Shown in pieces: positions 12,261 to 25,035 of a DNA stretch of 64,000 nucleotides. The translations under genes and the position numbers were made by a program. Origin of the DNA: Amphibalanus amphitrite (taxonomy: Eukaryota > Arthropoda > Thecostraca > Balanomorpha > Balanidae); assembly GCF_019059575.1 (NCBI RefSeq), contig NW_024881590.1, positions 434,001 through 498,000 of the forward strand, in the 5' to 3' direction. Numbering within the stretch: the stretch's first letter is position 1; every line of letters begins with the position of its first letter. The notes below the pieces were generated by a model that was not told the DNA's origin, searched no databases, and saw nothing but the letters and a program-made list of their open reading frames with translations.

Positions 12261-15200
12261 ACTGTAAAAAAAACTTACAAGCCCCTCGTATAGAGGAATT
12301 CTCAGCGCAAAAATAACATTGCAGGAGCGTGTAAATTTGGCTAATTTTAGGCTAGTTGCCGAGTAACAAGCTTGTTCGACAAGGCTGTGCCTCGTATGCA
12401 TACGACCACCGTGCTCCACCTAGTTTGACAACACGCACGTAAATAGCGTGGGTAGTGCGTCTACTAGGTGTCATAACAGCCCCTGCCTGGTAAGGTAACT
12501 AGCCACTGCCTACTAATCGATACCCAGTAATGGTACTAGCCCCCAAGGCTAGTAATGGTACTAGCTCAAGGCCAGTAGTGGCACTAGTTAACTAGTACCA
12601 CTACTGGCCTTCGGGGTCGAGGCACGGTCGACGGAATTCCGTCGACCAGTGCCCCCGACTCTCGACCGCCACCCGCAAGTAAACAGACTGAGTAGCGCTG
12701 CAGCACATTTATTCGGGCACGAGAACGAGAACGAGAACAATAACAACGCCAGGACAATAACTATAACTTTAACAACAACAACAACAACAACAACAACTAA
12801 ATGAATAATTTTCAATAAGGTTTATTAAATAACCACCATCAAACATTTGTGATTTTTTCATTAGCTCTGCACCGGCGGCAGTCGCGGGGTGCAGGTAGGC
12901 CAGGACCAGGGGGGTACGCTCCGGCTGTTAAGCATTATGAAAAATGGTGACAGACGTTTGTGGAGGATTGTCGACGAACTCTTGTTCCGTGAGCAGTACT
13001 TACACGCTAGCGGAAAATTCACCAATCAGCGCTCGGTGGTACTCGACGCTGATTGGTCCGACGCTCGTGACGAAATTGCGGGGGACCGCAGTTATTCTCT
13101 ATGGACCCAAATAGGCTTTTGGATTTCGGAGGGGTTTCTTTAAAATTATATGCTGTTTCGAGCTGTTTTCGAGTTGAAATATATTTCTTATGACTGTTAC
13201 CTATATAATGGCACCATAAAATCATGATTTTGATAAATATTACCGATGAAATATCGGCCGAAAAGACATGCTGTCATGGTACGGAGACGGACTGCCCTGC
13301 GGCTGATGTGGGGTCCCTAGTGCCAGCGTATGGTAATAATGGGTTGACGAAGGGTTATTGGAGAGTCTTAGAGCCCCATCAGCATTCAGTATAGGGTCAT
13401 CAGAGGCCGGGAACGTCCATCAGGGGTCTGAGTAGGCCTGTCGGCTGTCATAGGGGCATACATGACACATCATGGCCCATGGGTCAATATAGATCCATGG
13501 GGCCGTTGAAGGGCCATCATTGTTCAGCGTGGGCTCGCAATTACCTCTGATGGGCATATGCCGTGCCCCGATGGACTAACGCTGGCCCCTGATGAACCAT
13601 CACCAGCCCCTGATAGGTCTACAAAGCCCACTGCTGGGTCGAAATTGGTCACTGATATGCCCAAATGGGCCACTGAGAAACCCGTACAACATCCCCTGAC
13701 TGCACCTGCTGGACCAGTGCCGTCCTCTCATGGGCCCACCACAGCTCTTGAATGACCTTTTCAAGTCCCTTGAAGTGCCTTTATTGGCCTAAATGGCCCC
13801 TGATTGGCTTATGTGGTCCCTATCGGTCGACCGATAGCCCTCCCCATGAGCCCTCAACGTCCCTAGACGGCCTTACATTATATGTCACTGGGCCCTGTTG
13901 GGTCAGCACCGGCCCCTGATAGGCTTGCACTGGACCCACCGGGCCTATACCGACCCATGAAGGGCCTATGTCGAGCCCTCAAAGGGCCTTCGATGACCAC
14001 ACGCCGGCATGTGTGGCCCCATCAGCAGTGGTCCGTCTATCCCATGTACTTACGATCTTTTTGGTCGATGTGACACCGCTAGTATATAGAAATGTTATGA
14101 TTAAATGTCGTTATTACACAGTCAAAAGTCACAGAAAGAATATCCAAGCTCAAAAATGGCCTCAAACCCAACATAAACTGGTATAAATCCCCTTCAAAAG
14201 CCGTAAGTCTATTAAACGCCATAGGGAAATAGCTGCAGTCCCCCGCAATTTCGTCACGAGCATCGGGCCAATCAGCGTTGAGTATTGCCGAACGCTGATT
14301 GGTCGATTTCCGCTAGCCTGTAAATGCTGCTTGCGGATATAGTTTTGAACAAAAGAGGGTCGCGGCTACTAATTATCGCTTGTCACCACTTTTTCGTCGG
14401 GAGCGTTCTACCTGGTTTATATAGCCTTGGCCAGGACATACATGGCCCCATTCTTCAAAGTCTGTAATGGGTGAAAAAAACGAATATTAACATTATTATT
14501 ATCATAAGGCATACCAATCTGGAAAATGATTAAATTAAAGTTGAATAAAGTGATAGATTCCTGCCACAAGCTAGCTTAAGTCCCAAACATATAGCTATTC
14601 TGACTTGGATAGACGATACCGGCGCACTTCTGCCAACGACGGGCAACATTATGCGATACTATACATCTTCTAAGAAGCTCAACAACATAATAACCTTTGT
14701 TTACAAATGGACAACCTTTTTGTTGAGCACACAGCAAATGATACAAGATGCCTCACCTTCAATCAAGCCAAAGAGCAGTTGGGCAGACACACACAGCAAT
14801 GGCGACGCAACACAAAATGGACGCCGACTCCCGGAAGCGGGGGGGGGGGGGACTCCTTCTGAAAGCAGCCACAGACTCCTAGGTTGTAACATGCGACGAG
14901 GATAGCTATGAGGCACATCCTCATAGCCATCCGAAGCCGCTTACCACGCAAGCTTGCCAGCACGTTTACCAGCTGCAGGCGTTCGTGACAACAAGCGGGG
15001 TTGCACGCAAGGTTATCCGTTTAGTAGGTGCCAGCCGGGGCCTCGTCAGCTGAGCTAATAGCGAAATGACCTAATTGAGGGACACGCTAAAAACTGGGCG
15101 AGAACAAGCCAACGGCGGGTAACACTGTGAGGCTGTGCGTAGTTCATTAACACTGCGCAAAATTAGTTTCCTGAACATGTTCTCGCTCGTAGGTATTTGT

Positions 15201-15330
15201 TCCACAAGCGGCATTGTTAACGTGCATGGCTCTGACTACTAATGTCCATATATGTTGTAACGAGGAGCAAGGGAGGCACTCGTAAAAAATGCCTAATTTC
15301 AAAATTAGCTAGTGAATTTTTTTTACAGTG
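12261..15330 (-). mobile_element. Array element copy 1 (TA-type, CACTGTAAAA ends), interrupted
   Basis: First copy of the ~1.6-kb repeat family that fills 12-27 kb. It lies in reverse orientation: its right end (ACTGTAAAAA then CTTACAAGCCCCTCG) is at 12261, and its left end finishes in TTTTACAGTG at 15330. The first base of the right terminus is altered (CAACTGT instead of CACTGT). It is split by a 1.5-kb insertion at 12907-14428. Relative to other copies it has an extra TA in the CCTCGTAGAGG motif near 12288. Its ends lack a clear TA duplication. Confidence 0.75.
12898..14437. mobile_element. Nested element with 9-bp target duplication (Mutator-like?)
   Basis: GGCCAGGAC at 12898-12906 is repeated exactly at 14429-14437; other array copies have one GGCCAGGAC in that place, which shows this is an insertion with a 9-bp duplication. 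The 1522-bp insert has long imperfect inverted ends: the segment with TGATTGG/CCAATCA and ACGAAATTGCGGGGGAC near 13020-13090 is mirrored at 14240-14310. The centre (13270-14060) is built from degenerate GGCCCCTGAT/GATGGGCC words. A 9-bp duplication and long inverted ends fit Mutator-like elements, but no transposase is present. Confidence 0.65.
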
Positions 15331-15865
15331 TGTGACATAACCACGACAACTTTTTGTCCGAATGTCTGGGGACGGCAGTCGGCAAAGTTTTTGTGGTTTC
15401 CGTTCGCCGAAATATTCCACTCGATGAATCTGTTGCTCTAAGGTAAAAACGATGCCACCTCTTATGCCCTGAACGCTGAGTGCAACTAATTTTCAATAAG
15501 AGCAATACAAATTATAAAAACGTTGAAACAAGCATATAGGAAATCAGTATTCTCACATTAGGTATAGGTATGGAATTAAGATAGGATGCAGCTCCACACG
15601 GTGGATTGTCAAATGCCAAGTGAATGATAAACCCCTGCACACCCAGCGGCTGGCTACTGAAGCTGGCCCCGTTCCCAGTGCCATGTGGTCCGCTGCTCCG
15701 CTGCAGGACATGATGAAATATAAACACGGCAGAGTTTTTGCTTCTTTATTATTTAGCGGCCCAGATGCGTTGCCAATCCCTAATGTAATCCTGGCCTCTT
15801 ATATAACAGTTTGTTTTGCAGACCCCTGCCTCATGTCAGTTGTCGGGAAAAACATGGCGCCATAA
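15331..15865. other. Spacer between array copies 1 and 2
   Basis: About 530 bp of unique sequence between two array elements. No gene, RNA or repeat is recognisable. It contains two adjoining TAGGTA words near 15560. Confidence 0.4.
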
Positions 15866-16244
15866 CACTGTAAAAAATATTCACTAGCTAATTTTGAAAT
15901 TAGGCATTTTTTACGAGTGCCTCCCTTGCTCCTCGTTACAACATATATGGACATTAGTAGTCAGAGCCATGCACGTTAACAATGCCGCTTGTGGAACAAA
16001 TGCCTACGAGCGAGAACATGTTCAGGAACCTAATTTTGCGCAGTGTTAATGAACTACGCACAGCCTCACAGTGTTACCCGCCGTTGGCTTGTTCTCGGCC
16101 AGTTTTTAGCGTGTCCCTCAATTAGGTCATTTCGCTGTTAGCTCAGCTGACGAGGCCCCGGCTGGCACCTACTAAACGGATAACCTTGCGTGCAACCCCG
16201 CTTGTTGTCACGAACGCCTGCAGCTGGTAAACGTGCTGGCAATT

Positions 16245-17835
16245 CACTGTAAAAAAAACTTACAAGCCCCTCGTAGAGGAATTCTCAGCGCAAAAATAAC
16301 ATTGCAGGAGCGTGTAAATTTGGCTAATTTTAGGCTAGTTGCCGAGTAACAAGCTTGTTCGACAAGGCTGTGCCTCGTATGCATACGACCACCGTGCTCC
16401 ACCTAGTTTGACAACACGCACGTAAATAGCGTGGGTAGTGCGTCTACTAGGTGTCATAACAGCCCCTGCCTGGTAAGGTAACTAGCCACTGCCTACTAAT
16501 CCATACCCAGTAATGGTACTAGCCCCCAAGGCTAGTAATGGTACTAGCATTCCGTCGACGGAATTCCGTCGACCGTGCCTCGACCCCGAAGACCAGTAGT
16601 GGCACTATTTAACTAGTACCACTACTGGTCTTCGGGGTCGAGGCACGGTCGACGGAATTCCGTCGACGGAATTCCGTCGACCAGTGCCCCCGACTCTCGA
16701 CCGCCACCCGCAAGTATAAACAGACTGAGTAGCGCTGCAGCACATTTATTCGGGCACGAGAACGAGAACGAGAACAATAACAACGCCAGGACAATAACTA
16801 TAACTTTAACAACAACAACAACAACAACAACTAACTGAATAATTTTCAATAAGGTTTCTTAAATAACCACCATCAAACATTTGTGATTTTTTCATTAGCT
16901 CTGCACCGGCGGCAGTCGCGGGGTGCAGGTAGGCCAGGACATACATGGCCCCATTCTTCACCAGAGAAGTCTGTAATGGGTGAAAAAACGAATATTAGCA
17001 TTATTATTATCATAAGGCATACCAATCTGGAAAATGATTAAATTAAAGTTGAATAAAGTGATAGATTCCTGCCACAAGCTAGCTTAAGTCCCAAACATAT
17101 AGCTATTCTGACTTGGATAGACGATACCGGCGCACTTCTGCCAACGACGGGCAACATTATGCGATACTATACATCTTCTAAGAAGCTCAACACCATAATA
17201 ACTTTTGTTTACAAATGGACAACCTTTTTGTTGAGCACACAGCAAATGATACAAGATGCCTCACCTTCAATCAAGCCAAAGAGCAGTTGGGCAGACACAC
17301 ACAGCAATGGCGACGCAACACAAAATGGACGCCGGCTCCCGGAAGCGGGGGGGGGGACTCCTTCTGAAAGCAGCCACAGACTCCTAGGTTGTAACATGCG
17401 ACGAGGATAGCTATGAGGCACATCCTCATAGCCATCCGAAGCCGCTTACCACGCAAGCTTGCCAGCACGTTTACCAGCTGCAGGCGTTCGTGACAACAAG
17501 CGGGGTTGCACGCAAGGTTATCCGTTTAGTAGGTGCCAGCCGGGGCCTCGTCAGCTGAGCTAATAGCGAAATGACCTAATTGAGGGACACGCTAAAAACT
17601 GGCCGAGAACAAGCCAACGGCGGGTAACACTGTGAGGCTGTGCGTAGTTCATTAACACTGCGCAAAATTAGGTTCCTGAACATGTTCTCGCTCGTAGGCA
17701 TTTGTTCCACAAGCGGCATTGTTAACGTGCATGGCTCTGACTACTAATGTCCATATATGTTGTAACGAGGAGCAAGGGAGGCACTCGTAAAAAATGCCTA
17801 ATTTCAAAATTAGCTAGTGAATATTTTTTACAGTG
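16245..17835 (-). mobile_element. Array element copy 3, inside copy 2
   Basis: Complete 1591-bp copy in reverse orientation, from CACTGTAAAA (right end) at 16245 to ACAGTG (left end) at 17835. It interrupts copy 2 at the sequence CTGGCAAGCTTG. The flanks (TT on the left, AA on the right) are not a clean TA duplication, so the junction has been altered or this copy did not use TA. Confidence 0.85.
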
Positions 17836-18468
17836 AAGCTTGCGTGGTAAGCGGCTTCGGATGGCTATGAGGATGTGCCTCATAGCTATCCTCGTCGCAT
17901 GTTACAACCTAGGAGTCTGTGGCTGCTTTCAGAAGGAGTCCCCCCCCCCGCTTCCGGGAGCCGGCGTCCATTTTGTGTTGCGTCGCCATTGCTGTGTGTG
18001 TCTGCCCAACTGCTCTTTGGCTTGATTGAAGGTGAGGCATCTTGTATCATTTACTGTGTGCTCAACAAAAAGGTTGTCCATTTGTAAACAAAAGTTATTA
18101 TGTTGTTGAGCTTCTTAGAAGATGTATAGTATCGCATAATGTTGCCCGTCGTTGGCAGAAGTGCGCCGGTATCGTCTATCCAAGTCAGAATAGCTATATG
18201 TTTGGGACTTGAGCTAGCTTGTGGCAGGAATCTATCACTTTATTCGACTTTAATTTAATCATTTTCCAGATTGGTATGCCTTATGATAATAATAATGTTA
18301 ATATTCGTTTTTTTTCACCCATTACAGACTTCTCTGGTGAAGAATGGGGCCATGTATGTCCTGGCCTTACCTGCACCCCGCGACTGCCGCCGGTGCAGAG
18401 CTAATGAAAAAATCACAAATGTTTGATGGTGGTTATTTAAGAAACCTTATTGAAAATTATTCAGTTAG

Positions 18469-18521
<53 letters not shown>

Positions 18522-18599
18522 AAAGTTATAGTTATTGTCCTGGCGTTGTTATTGTTCTCGTTCTCGTTCTCGTGCCCGAATAAATGTGTTGCAGCGCTA

Positions 18600-19604
18600 C
18601 ACTGTAAAAAATATTCACTAGCTAATTTTGAAATTAGGCATTTTTTACGAGTGCCTCCCTTGCTCCTTGTTACAACATATATGGACATTAGTAGTCAGAG
18701 CCATGCACGTTAACAATGCCGCTTGTGGAACAAATGCCTACGAGCGAGAACATGTTCAGGAACCTAATTTTGCGCAGTGTTAATGAACTACGCACAGCCT
18801 CACAGTGTTACCCGCCGTTGGCTTGTTCTCGGCCAGTTTTTAGCGTGTCCCTCAATTAGGTCATTTCGCTATTAGCTCAGCTGACGAGGCCCCGGCTGGC
18901 ACCTACTAAACGGATAACCTTGCGTGCAACCCCGCTTGTTGTCACGAACGCCTGCAGCTGGTAAACGTGCTGGCAAGCTTGCGTGGTAAGCGGCTTCGGA
19001 TGGCTATGAGGATGTGCCTCATAGCTATCCTCGTCGCATGTTACAACCTAGGAGTCTGTGGCTGCTTTCAGAAGGAGTCCCCCCCCCCGCTTCCGGGAGC
19101 CGGCGTCCATTTTGTGTTGCGTCGCCATTGCTGTGTGTGTCTGCCCAACTGCTCTTTGGCTTGATTGAAGGTGAGGCATCTTGTATCATTTGCTGTGTGC
19201 TCAACAAAAAGGTTGTCCATTTGTAAACAAAAGTTATTATGTTGTTGAGCTTCTTAGAAGATGTATAGTATCGCATAATGTTGCCCGTCGTTGGCAGAAG
19301 TGCGCCGGTATCGTCTATCCAAGTCAGAATAGCTATATGTTTGGGACTTAAGCTAGCTTGTGGCAGGAATCTATCACTTTATTCAACTTTAATTTAATCA
19401 TTTTCCAGATTGGTATGCCTTATGATAATAATAATGTTAATATTCGTTTTTTCACCCATTACAGACTTCTCTGGTGAAGAATGGGGCCATGTATGTCCTG
19501 GCCTACCTGCACCCCGCGACTGCCGCCGGTGCAGAGCTAATGAAAAAATCACAAATGTTTGATGGTGGTTATTTAAGAAACCTTATTGAAAATTATTCAG
19601 TTAG

Positions 19605-19636
<32 letters not shown>

Positions 19637-20197
19637 AAAGTTATAGTTATTGTCCTGGCGTTGTTATTGTTCTCGTTCTCGTTCTCGTGCCCGAATAAAT
19701 GTGCTGCAGCGCTACTCAGTCTGTTTACTTGCGGGTGGCGGTCGAGAGTCGGGGGCACTGGTCGACGGAATTCCGTCGACGGAATTCCGTCGACCGTGCC
19801 TCGACCCCGAAGACCAGTAGTGGTACTAGTTAAATAGTGCCACTACTGGTCTTCGGGGTCGAGGCACGGTCGACGGAATTCCGTCGACGGAATGCTAGTA
19901 CCATTATTAGCCTTGGGGGCTAGTACCATTACTGGGTATGGATTAGTAGGCAGTGGCTAGTTACCTTACCAGGCAGGGGCTGTTATGACACCTAGTAGAC
20001 GCACTACCCACGCTATTTACGTGCGTGTTGTCAAACTAGGTGGAGCACGGTGGTCGTATGCATACGAGGCACAGCCTTGTCGAACAAGCTTGTTACTCGG
20101 CAACTAGCCTAAAATTAGCCAAATTTACACGCTCCTGCAATGTTATTTTTGCGCTGAGAATTCCTCTACGAGGGGCTTGTAAGTTTTTTTTACAGTG
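18600..20197 (+). mobile_element. Array element copy 4, inside copy 2, with TA duplication
   Basis: Complete 1598-bp copy. The flanks read GCGCTA before CACTGT and TACTCAG after ACAGTG; the unbroken sequence in other copies is GCGCTACTCAG. This shows directly that the family inserts at TA and duplicates it, as Tc1/mariner-type elements do. Internal order: left terminus, GC-rich block, AT-rich block, last-exon-like cassette, (TTG)n, AATAAA, SalI/EcoRI-type palindromes, right terminus. Confidence 0.9.
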
Positions 20198-20686
20198 TAC
20201 TCAGTCTGTTTACTTGCGGGTGGCGGTCGAGAGTCGGGGGCACTGGTCGACGGAATTCCGTCGACGGAATTCCGTCGACCGTGCCTCGACCCCGAAGACC
20301 AGTAGTGGTACTAGTTAACTAGAGCCACTACTGGTCTTCGGGGTCGAGGCACGGTCGACGGAATTCCGTCGACGGAATGCTAGTACCATTACTAGCCTTG
20401 GGGGCTAGTACCATTACTGGGTATGGATTAGTAGGCAGTGGCTAGTTACCTTACCAGGCAGTGGCTGTTATGACACCTAGTAGACGCACTACCCACGCTA
20501 TTTACGTGCGTGTTGTCAAACTAGGTGGAGCACGGTGGTCGTATGCATACGAGGCACAGCCTTGTCGAACAAGCTTGTTACTCGGCAACTAGCCTAAAAT
20601 TAGCCAAATTTACACGCTCCTGCAATGTTATTTTTGCGCTGAGAATTCCTCTACGAGGGGCTTGTAAGTTTTTTTTTTACAGTGTA

Positions 20687-21699
20687 CACTGTAAAAAAAA
20701 ATCACTAGCTAATTTTGAAATTAGGCATTTTTTACGAGTGCCTCCCTTGCACCTCGTTACAACATATATGGACATTAGTAGTCAGAGCCATGCACGTTAA
20801 CAATGCCCGTTGTGGAACAAATGCCTACGAGCGAGAGCATGTTCAGGAACCTAATTTTGCGCAGTGTTAATGAACTACGCACAGCCTCACAGTGTTACCC
20901 GCCGTTGGCTTGTTCTCGGCCAGTTTTTGGCGTGTCCCTCAATTAGGTCATTTTGCTATCAGCTCAGCTGACGAGGCCCCGGCTGGCACCTACTAAACGG
21001 ATAACCTTGCGTGCAACCCCGCTTGTTGTCACGAACGCCTGCAGCTGGTAAACGTGCTGGTAAGCTTGCGTGGTAAGCGGCTTCGGATGGCTATGAGGAT
21101 GTGCCTCATAGCTATCCTCGTCGCATGTTACAACCTAGGAGTCTGTGGCTGCTTTTAGAAGGAGTCCCCCCCCCCGCATCCGGGAGCCGGCGTCCATTTT
21201 GTGTTGCGTCGCCATTACTGTGTGTGTCTGCCCAACTGCTCTTTGGCTTGATTGAAGGTGAGGCATCTTGTATCATTTGCTGTGTGCTCAACAAAAAGGT
21301 TGTCCATTTGTAAACAAAAGTTATTATGTTGTTGAGCTTCTTAGAAGATGTATAGTATCGCATAATGCTGCCCGTCGTTGGCAGAAGTGCGCCGGTATCG
21401 TCTATCCAAGTCAGAATAGCTATATGTTTGGGACTTACGCTAGCTTGTGGCAGGAGTATATCACTTTATTCAACTTTAATTTAATCATTTTCCAGATTGG
21501 TATGCCTTATGATAATAATAATGTTAATATTGTTTTTTTTTCACCCATTACAGACTCCTCTGGTAAAGAATGGGGCCATGTACCTACATATGTCCTGGCC
21601 TACCTTCAGCCCGCGACTGCCGCCGGTGCAGAGCTAATGAAAAATCAAAATGTTTGATTGTGGTTATTTAAGAAACCTGATTGCAAATTATTCAGTTAG

Positions 21700-21737
<38 letters not shown>

Positions 21738-22264
21738 AAAGTTATAGTTACTGTCCTGGCGCTGTTATTGTTCTCGTTCTCATTCTCGTGCCCGAATAAA
21801 ATGTGCTGCAGCGCTACTCAGTCTGTTTACTTGCGGGTGGCGGTCGAGAGTCGGGGGCACTGGGTTGACGGAATTCCGTCAACGGAATTCCGTCGACCAG
21901 TGCCCCCGACCCCGAAGGCCAGTAGTGGTACTAGTTAACTAGTGCCACTACTGGCCTTGAGCTAGTACCACTACTAGCCTTGGGGGCTAGTACAATTACT
22001 GGGTATGGATTAGTAGGCAGTGGCTAGTTACCTTACCAGGCAGGGGCTATTATGACACCTAGTAGACGCACTACCCACGCTATTTACGTGCGTGTTGTCA
22101 AACTAGGTGGAGCACGGTGGTCGTATGCATACGAGGCACAGCCTTGTCGAACAAGCTTGTTACTCGGCAACTAGCCTAAAATTAGCCAAATTTACACGCT
22201 CCTGCAATGTTATTTTTGCGCTGAGAATTCCTCTACGAGGGGCTTGTAAGTTTTTTTTACAGTG
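20687..22264 (+). mobile_element. Array element copy 5, with TA duplication
   Basis: Complete 1578-bp copy directly following copy 2 (TA at 20685-20686) and followed by TA at 22265-22266. It shares many private base changes with copy 6 and forms an inverted pair with it. It carries a 4-bp CCTA insertion after GGCCATGTA near 21582, absent from copy 6. Confidence 0.9.
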
Positions 22265-22404
22265 TAGTGTGGCCCCACCCAAGGCCCCACCTGCGTAGCA
22301 TCAGCGTCCCATGCCCTCGATCCCCTCTCCCCGTTATTGACCCGGAGATCGAGCTGAGGTGACAGGGTCTATATTAGTGGCTGGTGAATTTCCGTCCCCA
22401 AATG
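22265..22404. other. Spacer of the inverted pair copy 5 / copy 6
   Basis: About 140 bp of unique, rather GC-rich sequence between two oppositely oriented copies. No feature is recognised. Confidence 0.4.
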
Positions 22405-22914
22405 CACTGTAAAAAAACTTACAAGCCCCTCGTAGAGGAATTCTCAGCGCAAAAATAACATTGCAGGAGCGTGTAAATTTGGCTAATTTTAGGCTAGTTG
22501 CCGAGTAACAAGCTTGTTCGACAGGGCTGTGCCTCGTATGCATACGACCACCGTGCTCCACCTAGTTTGACAACACGCACGTAAATAGCGTGGGTAGTGC
22601 GTCTACTAGGTGTCATAATAGCCCCTGCCTGGTAAGGTAACTAGCCACTGCCTACTAATCCATACCCAGTAATTGTACTAGCCCCCAAGGCTAGTAGTGG
22701 TACTAGCTCAAGGCCAGTAGTGGCACTAGTTAACTAGTACCACTACTGGCCTTCGGGGTCGGGGGCACTGGTCGACGGAATTCCGTCAACCAGTGCCCCC
22801 GACTCTCGACCGCCACCCGCAAGTAAACAGACTGAGTAGCGCTGCAGCACATTTATTCGGGCACGAGAACGAGAACGAGAACAATAACAACGCCAGGAAA
22901 ATAACTATAACTTT

Positions 22915-22950
<36 letters not shown>

Positions 22951-23963
22951 TAACTGAATAATTTGCAATCAGGTTTCTTAAATAACCACAATCAAACATT
23001 TGTGATTTTTCATTAGCACTGCACCGGCGGCAGTCGCGGGGTGAAGGTAGGCCGGGACATATGTACATGGCCCCATTCTTTACTGCAGAGAAGTCTGTAA
23101 TGGGTGAAAAAAAAAACAATATTAACATTATTATTATCATAAGGCATACCAATCTGGAAAATGATTAAATTAAAGTTGAATAAAGTGATATATTCCTGCC
23201 ACAAGCTAACGTAAGTCCCAATCATATAGCTATTCTGACTTGGATAGACGATACCGGCGCACTTCTGCCAACGACGGGCAACATTATGCGATACTATACA
23301 TCTTCTATGAAGCTCAACAACATAAAAACTTTTGTTTACAAATGGACAAACTTTTTGTTGAGCACACAGCAAATGATACAAGATGCCTCACCTTCAATCA
23401 AGCCAAAGAGCAGTTGGGCAGACACACACAGTAATGGCGACGCAACACAAAATGGACGCCGGCCCCCGGATGCGGGGGGGGGGACTCCTTCTGAAAGCAG
23501 CCACAGACTCCTAGGTTGTAACATGCGACGAGGATAGCTATGAGGCACATCCTCATAGCCATCCGAAGCCGCTTACCACGCAAGCTTACCAGCACGTTTA
23601 CCAGCTGCAGGCGTTCGTGACAACAAGCGGGGTTGCACGCAAGGTTATCCGTTTAGTAGGTGCCAGCCGGGGCCTCGTCAGCTGAGCTAATAGCAAAATG
23701 ACCTAATTGAGGGACACGCCAAAAACTGACCGAGAACAAGCCCACGGCGGGTAACACTGTGAGGCTGTGCGTAGTTCATTAACATTGCGCAAAATTAGGT
23801 TCCTGAACATGCTCTCGCTCGTAGGCATTTGTTCCACAAAGGGCATTGTTAACGTGCATGGCTCTGACTACTAATGTCCATATATGTTGTAACGAGGTGC
23901 AAGGGAGGCACTCGTAAAAAATGCCTAATTTCAAAATTAGCTAGTGAATTTTTTTTTACAGTG
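22405..23963 (-). mobile_element. Array element copy 6
   Basis: Complete 1559-bp reverse copy from CACTGTAAAA at 22405 to ACAGTG at 23963, bordered by TG on both sides. It shares diagnostic changes with copy 5 (for example CCGGATGCGGG in the C-run region, CACGCCAAAAACTG, CTGATTGCAAATTA read on the other strand), so the two diverged recently from one subfamily. Together they make an inverted repeat of about 1.56-kb arms. Confidence 0.9.
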
Positions 23964-23972
23964 TGCGTGCAA

Positions 23973-24979
23973 CACTGTAAAAAATATTCACTAGCTAATT
24001 TTGAAATTAGGCATTTTTTACGAGTGCCTCCCTTGCTCCTCGTTACAACATATATGGACATTAGTAGTCAGAGCCATGCACGTTAACAATGCCGCTTGTG
24101 GAACAAATGCCTACGAGCGAGAACATGTTCAGGAACCTAATTTTGCGCAGTGTTAATGAACTACGCACAGCCTCACAGTGTTACCCGCCGTTGGCTTGTT
24201 CTCGGCCAGTTTTTAGCGTGTCCCTCAATTAGGTCATTTCGCTATTAGCTCAGCTGACGAGGCCCCGGCTGGCACCTACTAAACGGATAACCTTGCGTGC
24301 AACCCCGCTTGTTGTCACGAACGCCTGCAGCTGGTAAACGTGCTGGCAAGCTTGCGTGGTAAGCGGCTTCGGATGGCTATGAGGATGTGCCTCATAGCTA
24401 TCCTCGTCGCATGTTACAACCTAGGAGTCTGTGGCTGCTTTCAGAAGGAGTCCCCCCCCCCCCGCTTCCGGGAGCCGGCGTCCATTTTGTGTTGCGTCGC
24501 CATTGCTGTGTGTGTCTGCCCAACTGCTCTTTGGCTTGATTGAAGGTGAGGCATCTTGTATCATTTGCTGTGTGCTCAACAAAAAGGTTGTCCATTTGTA
24601 AACAAAAGTTATTATGTTGTTGAGCTTCTTAGAAGATGTATAGTATCGCATAATGTTGCCCGTCGTTGGCAGAAGTGCGCCGGTATCGTCTATCCAAGTC
24701 AGAATAGCTATATGTTTGGGACTTAAGCTAGCTTGTGGCAGGAATCTATCACTTTATTCAACTTTAATTTAATCATTTTCCAGATTGGTATGCCTTATGA
24801 TAATAATAATGTTAATATTCGTTTTTTCACCCATTACAGACTTCTCTGGTGAAGAATGGGGCCATGTATGTCCTGGCCTACCTGCACCCCGCGACTGCCG
24901 CCGGTGCAGAGCTAATGAAAAAATCACAAATGTTTGATGGTGGTTATTTAAGAAACCTTATTGAAAATTATTCAGTTAG

Positions 24980-25035
<56 letters not shown>

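Larger units (their letters stand above)
15866..20684 (+). mobile_element. Array element copy 2, interrupted by copies 3 and 4
   Basis: The left end CACTGTAAAAAATATTCAC is at 15866 and the right end TTTTACAGTG finishes at 20684, followed by TA. The copy is broken into three parts, 15866-16242, 17836-18599 and 20200-20684, by copies 3 and 4. Joining the parts restores the order seen in uninterrupted copies: left end, GC-rich block with a C-run, AT-rich block, (TTG)n tract, GTCGACGGAATTCCGTCGAC palindromes, right end. It is therefore older than the two copies inside it. Confidence 0.8.

Noticed and set aside
14651-14905. Repeated 83-codon frame in each array copy (start MRYYTSSKKLNN) and its antisense partner
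   Set aside because: It occurs in all copies because they are copies of one repeat; it shows no transposase motif, and it is interrupted or length-variable at the C/G run, so I do not call it a gene.
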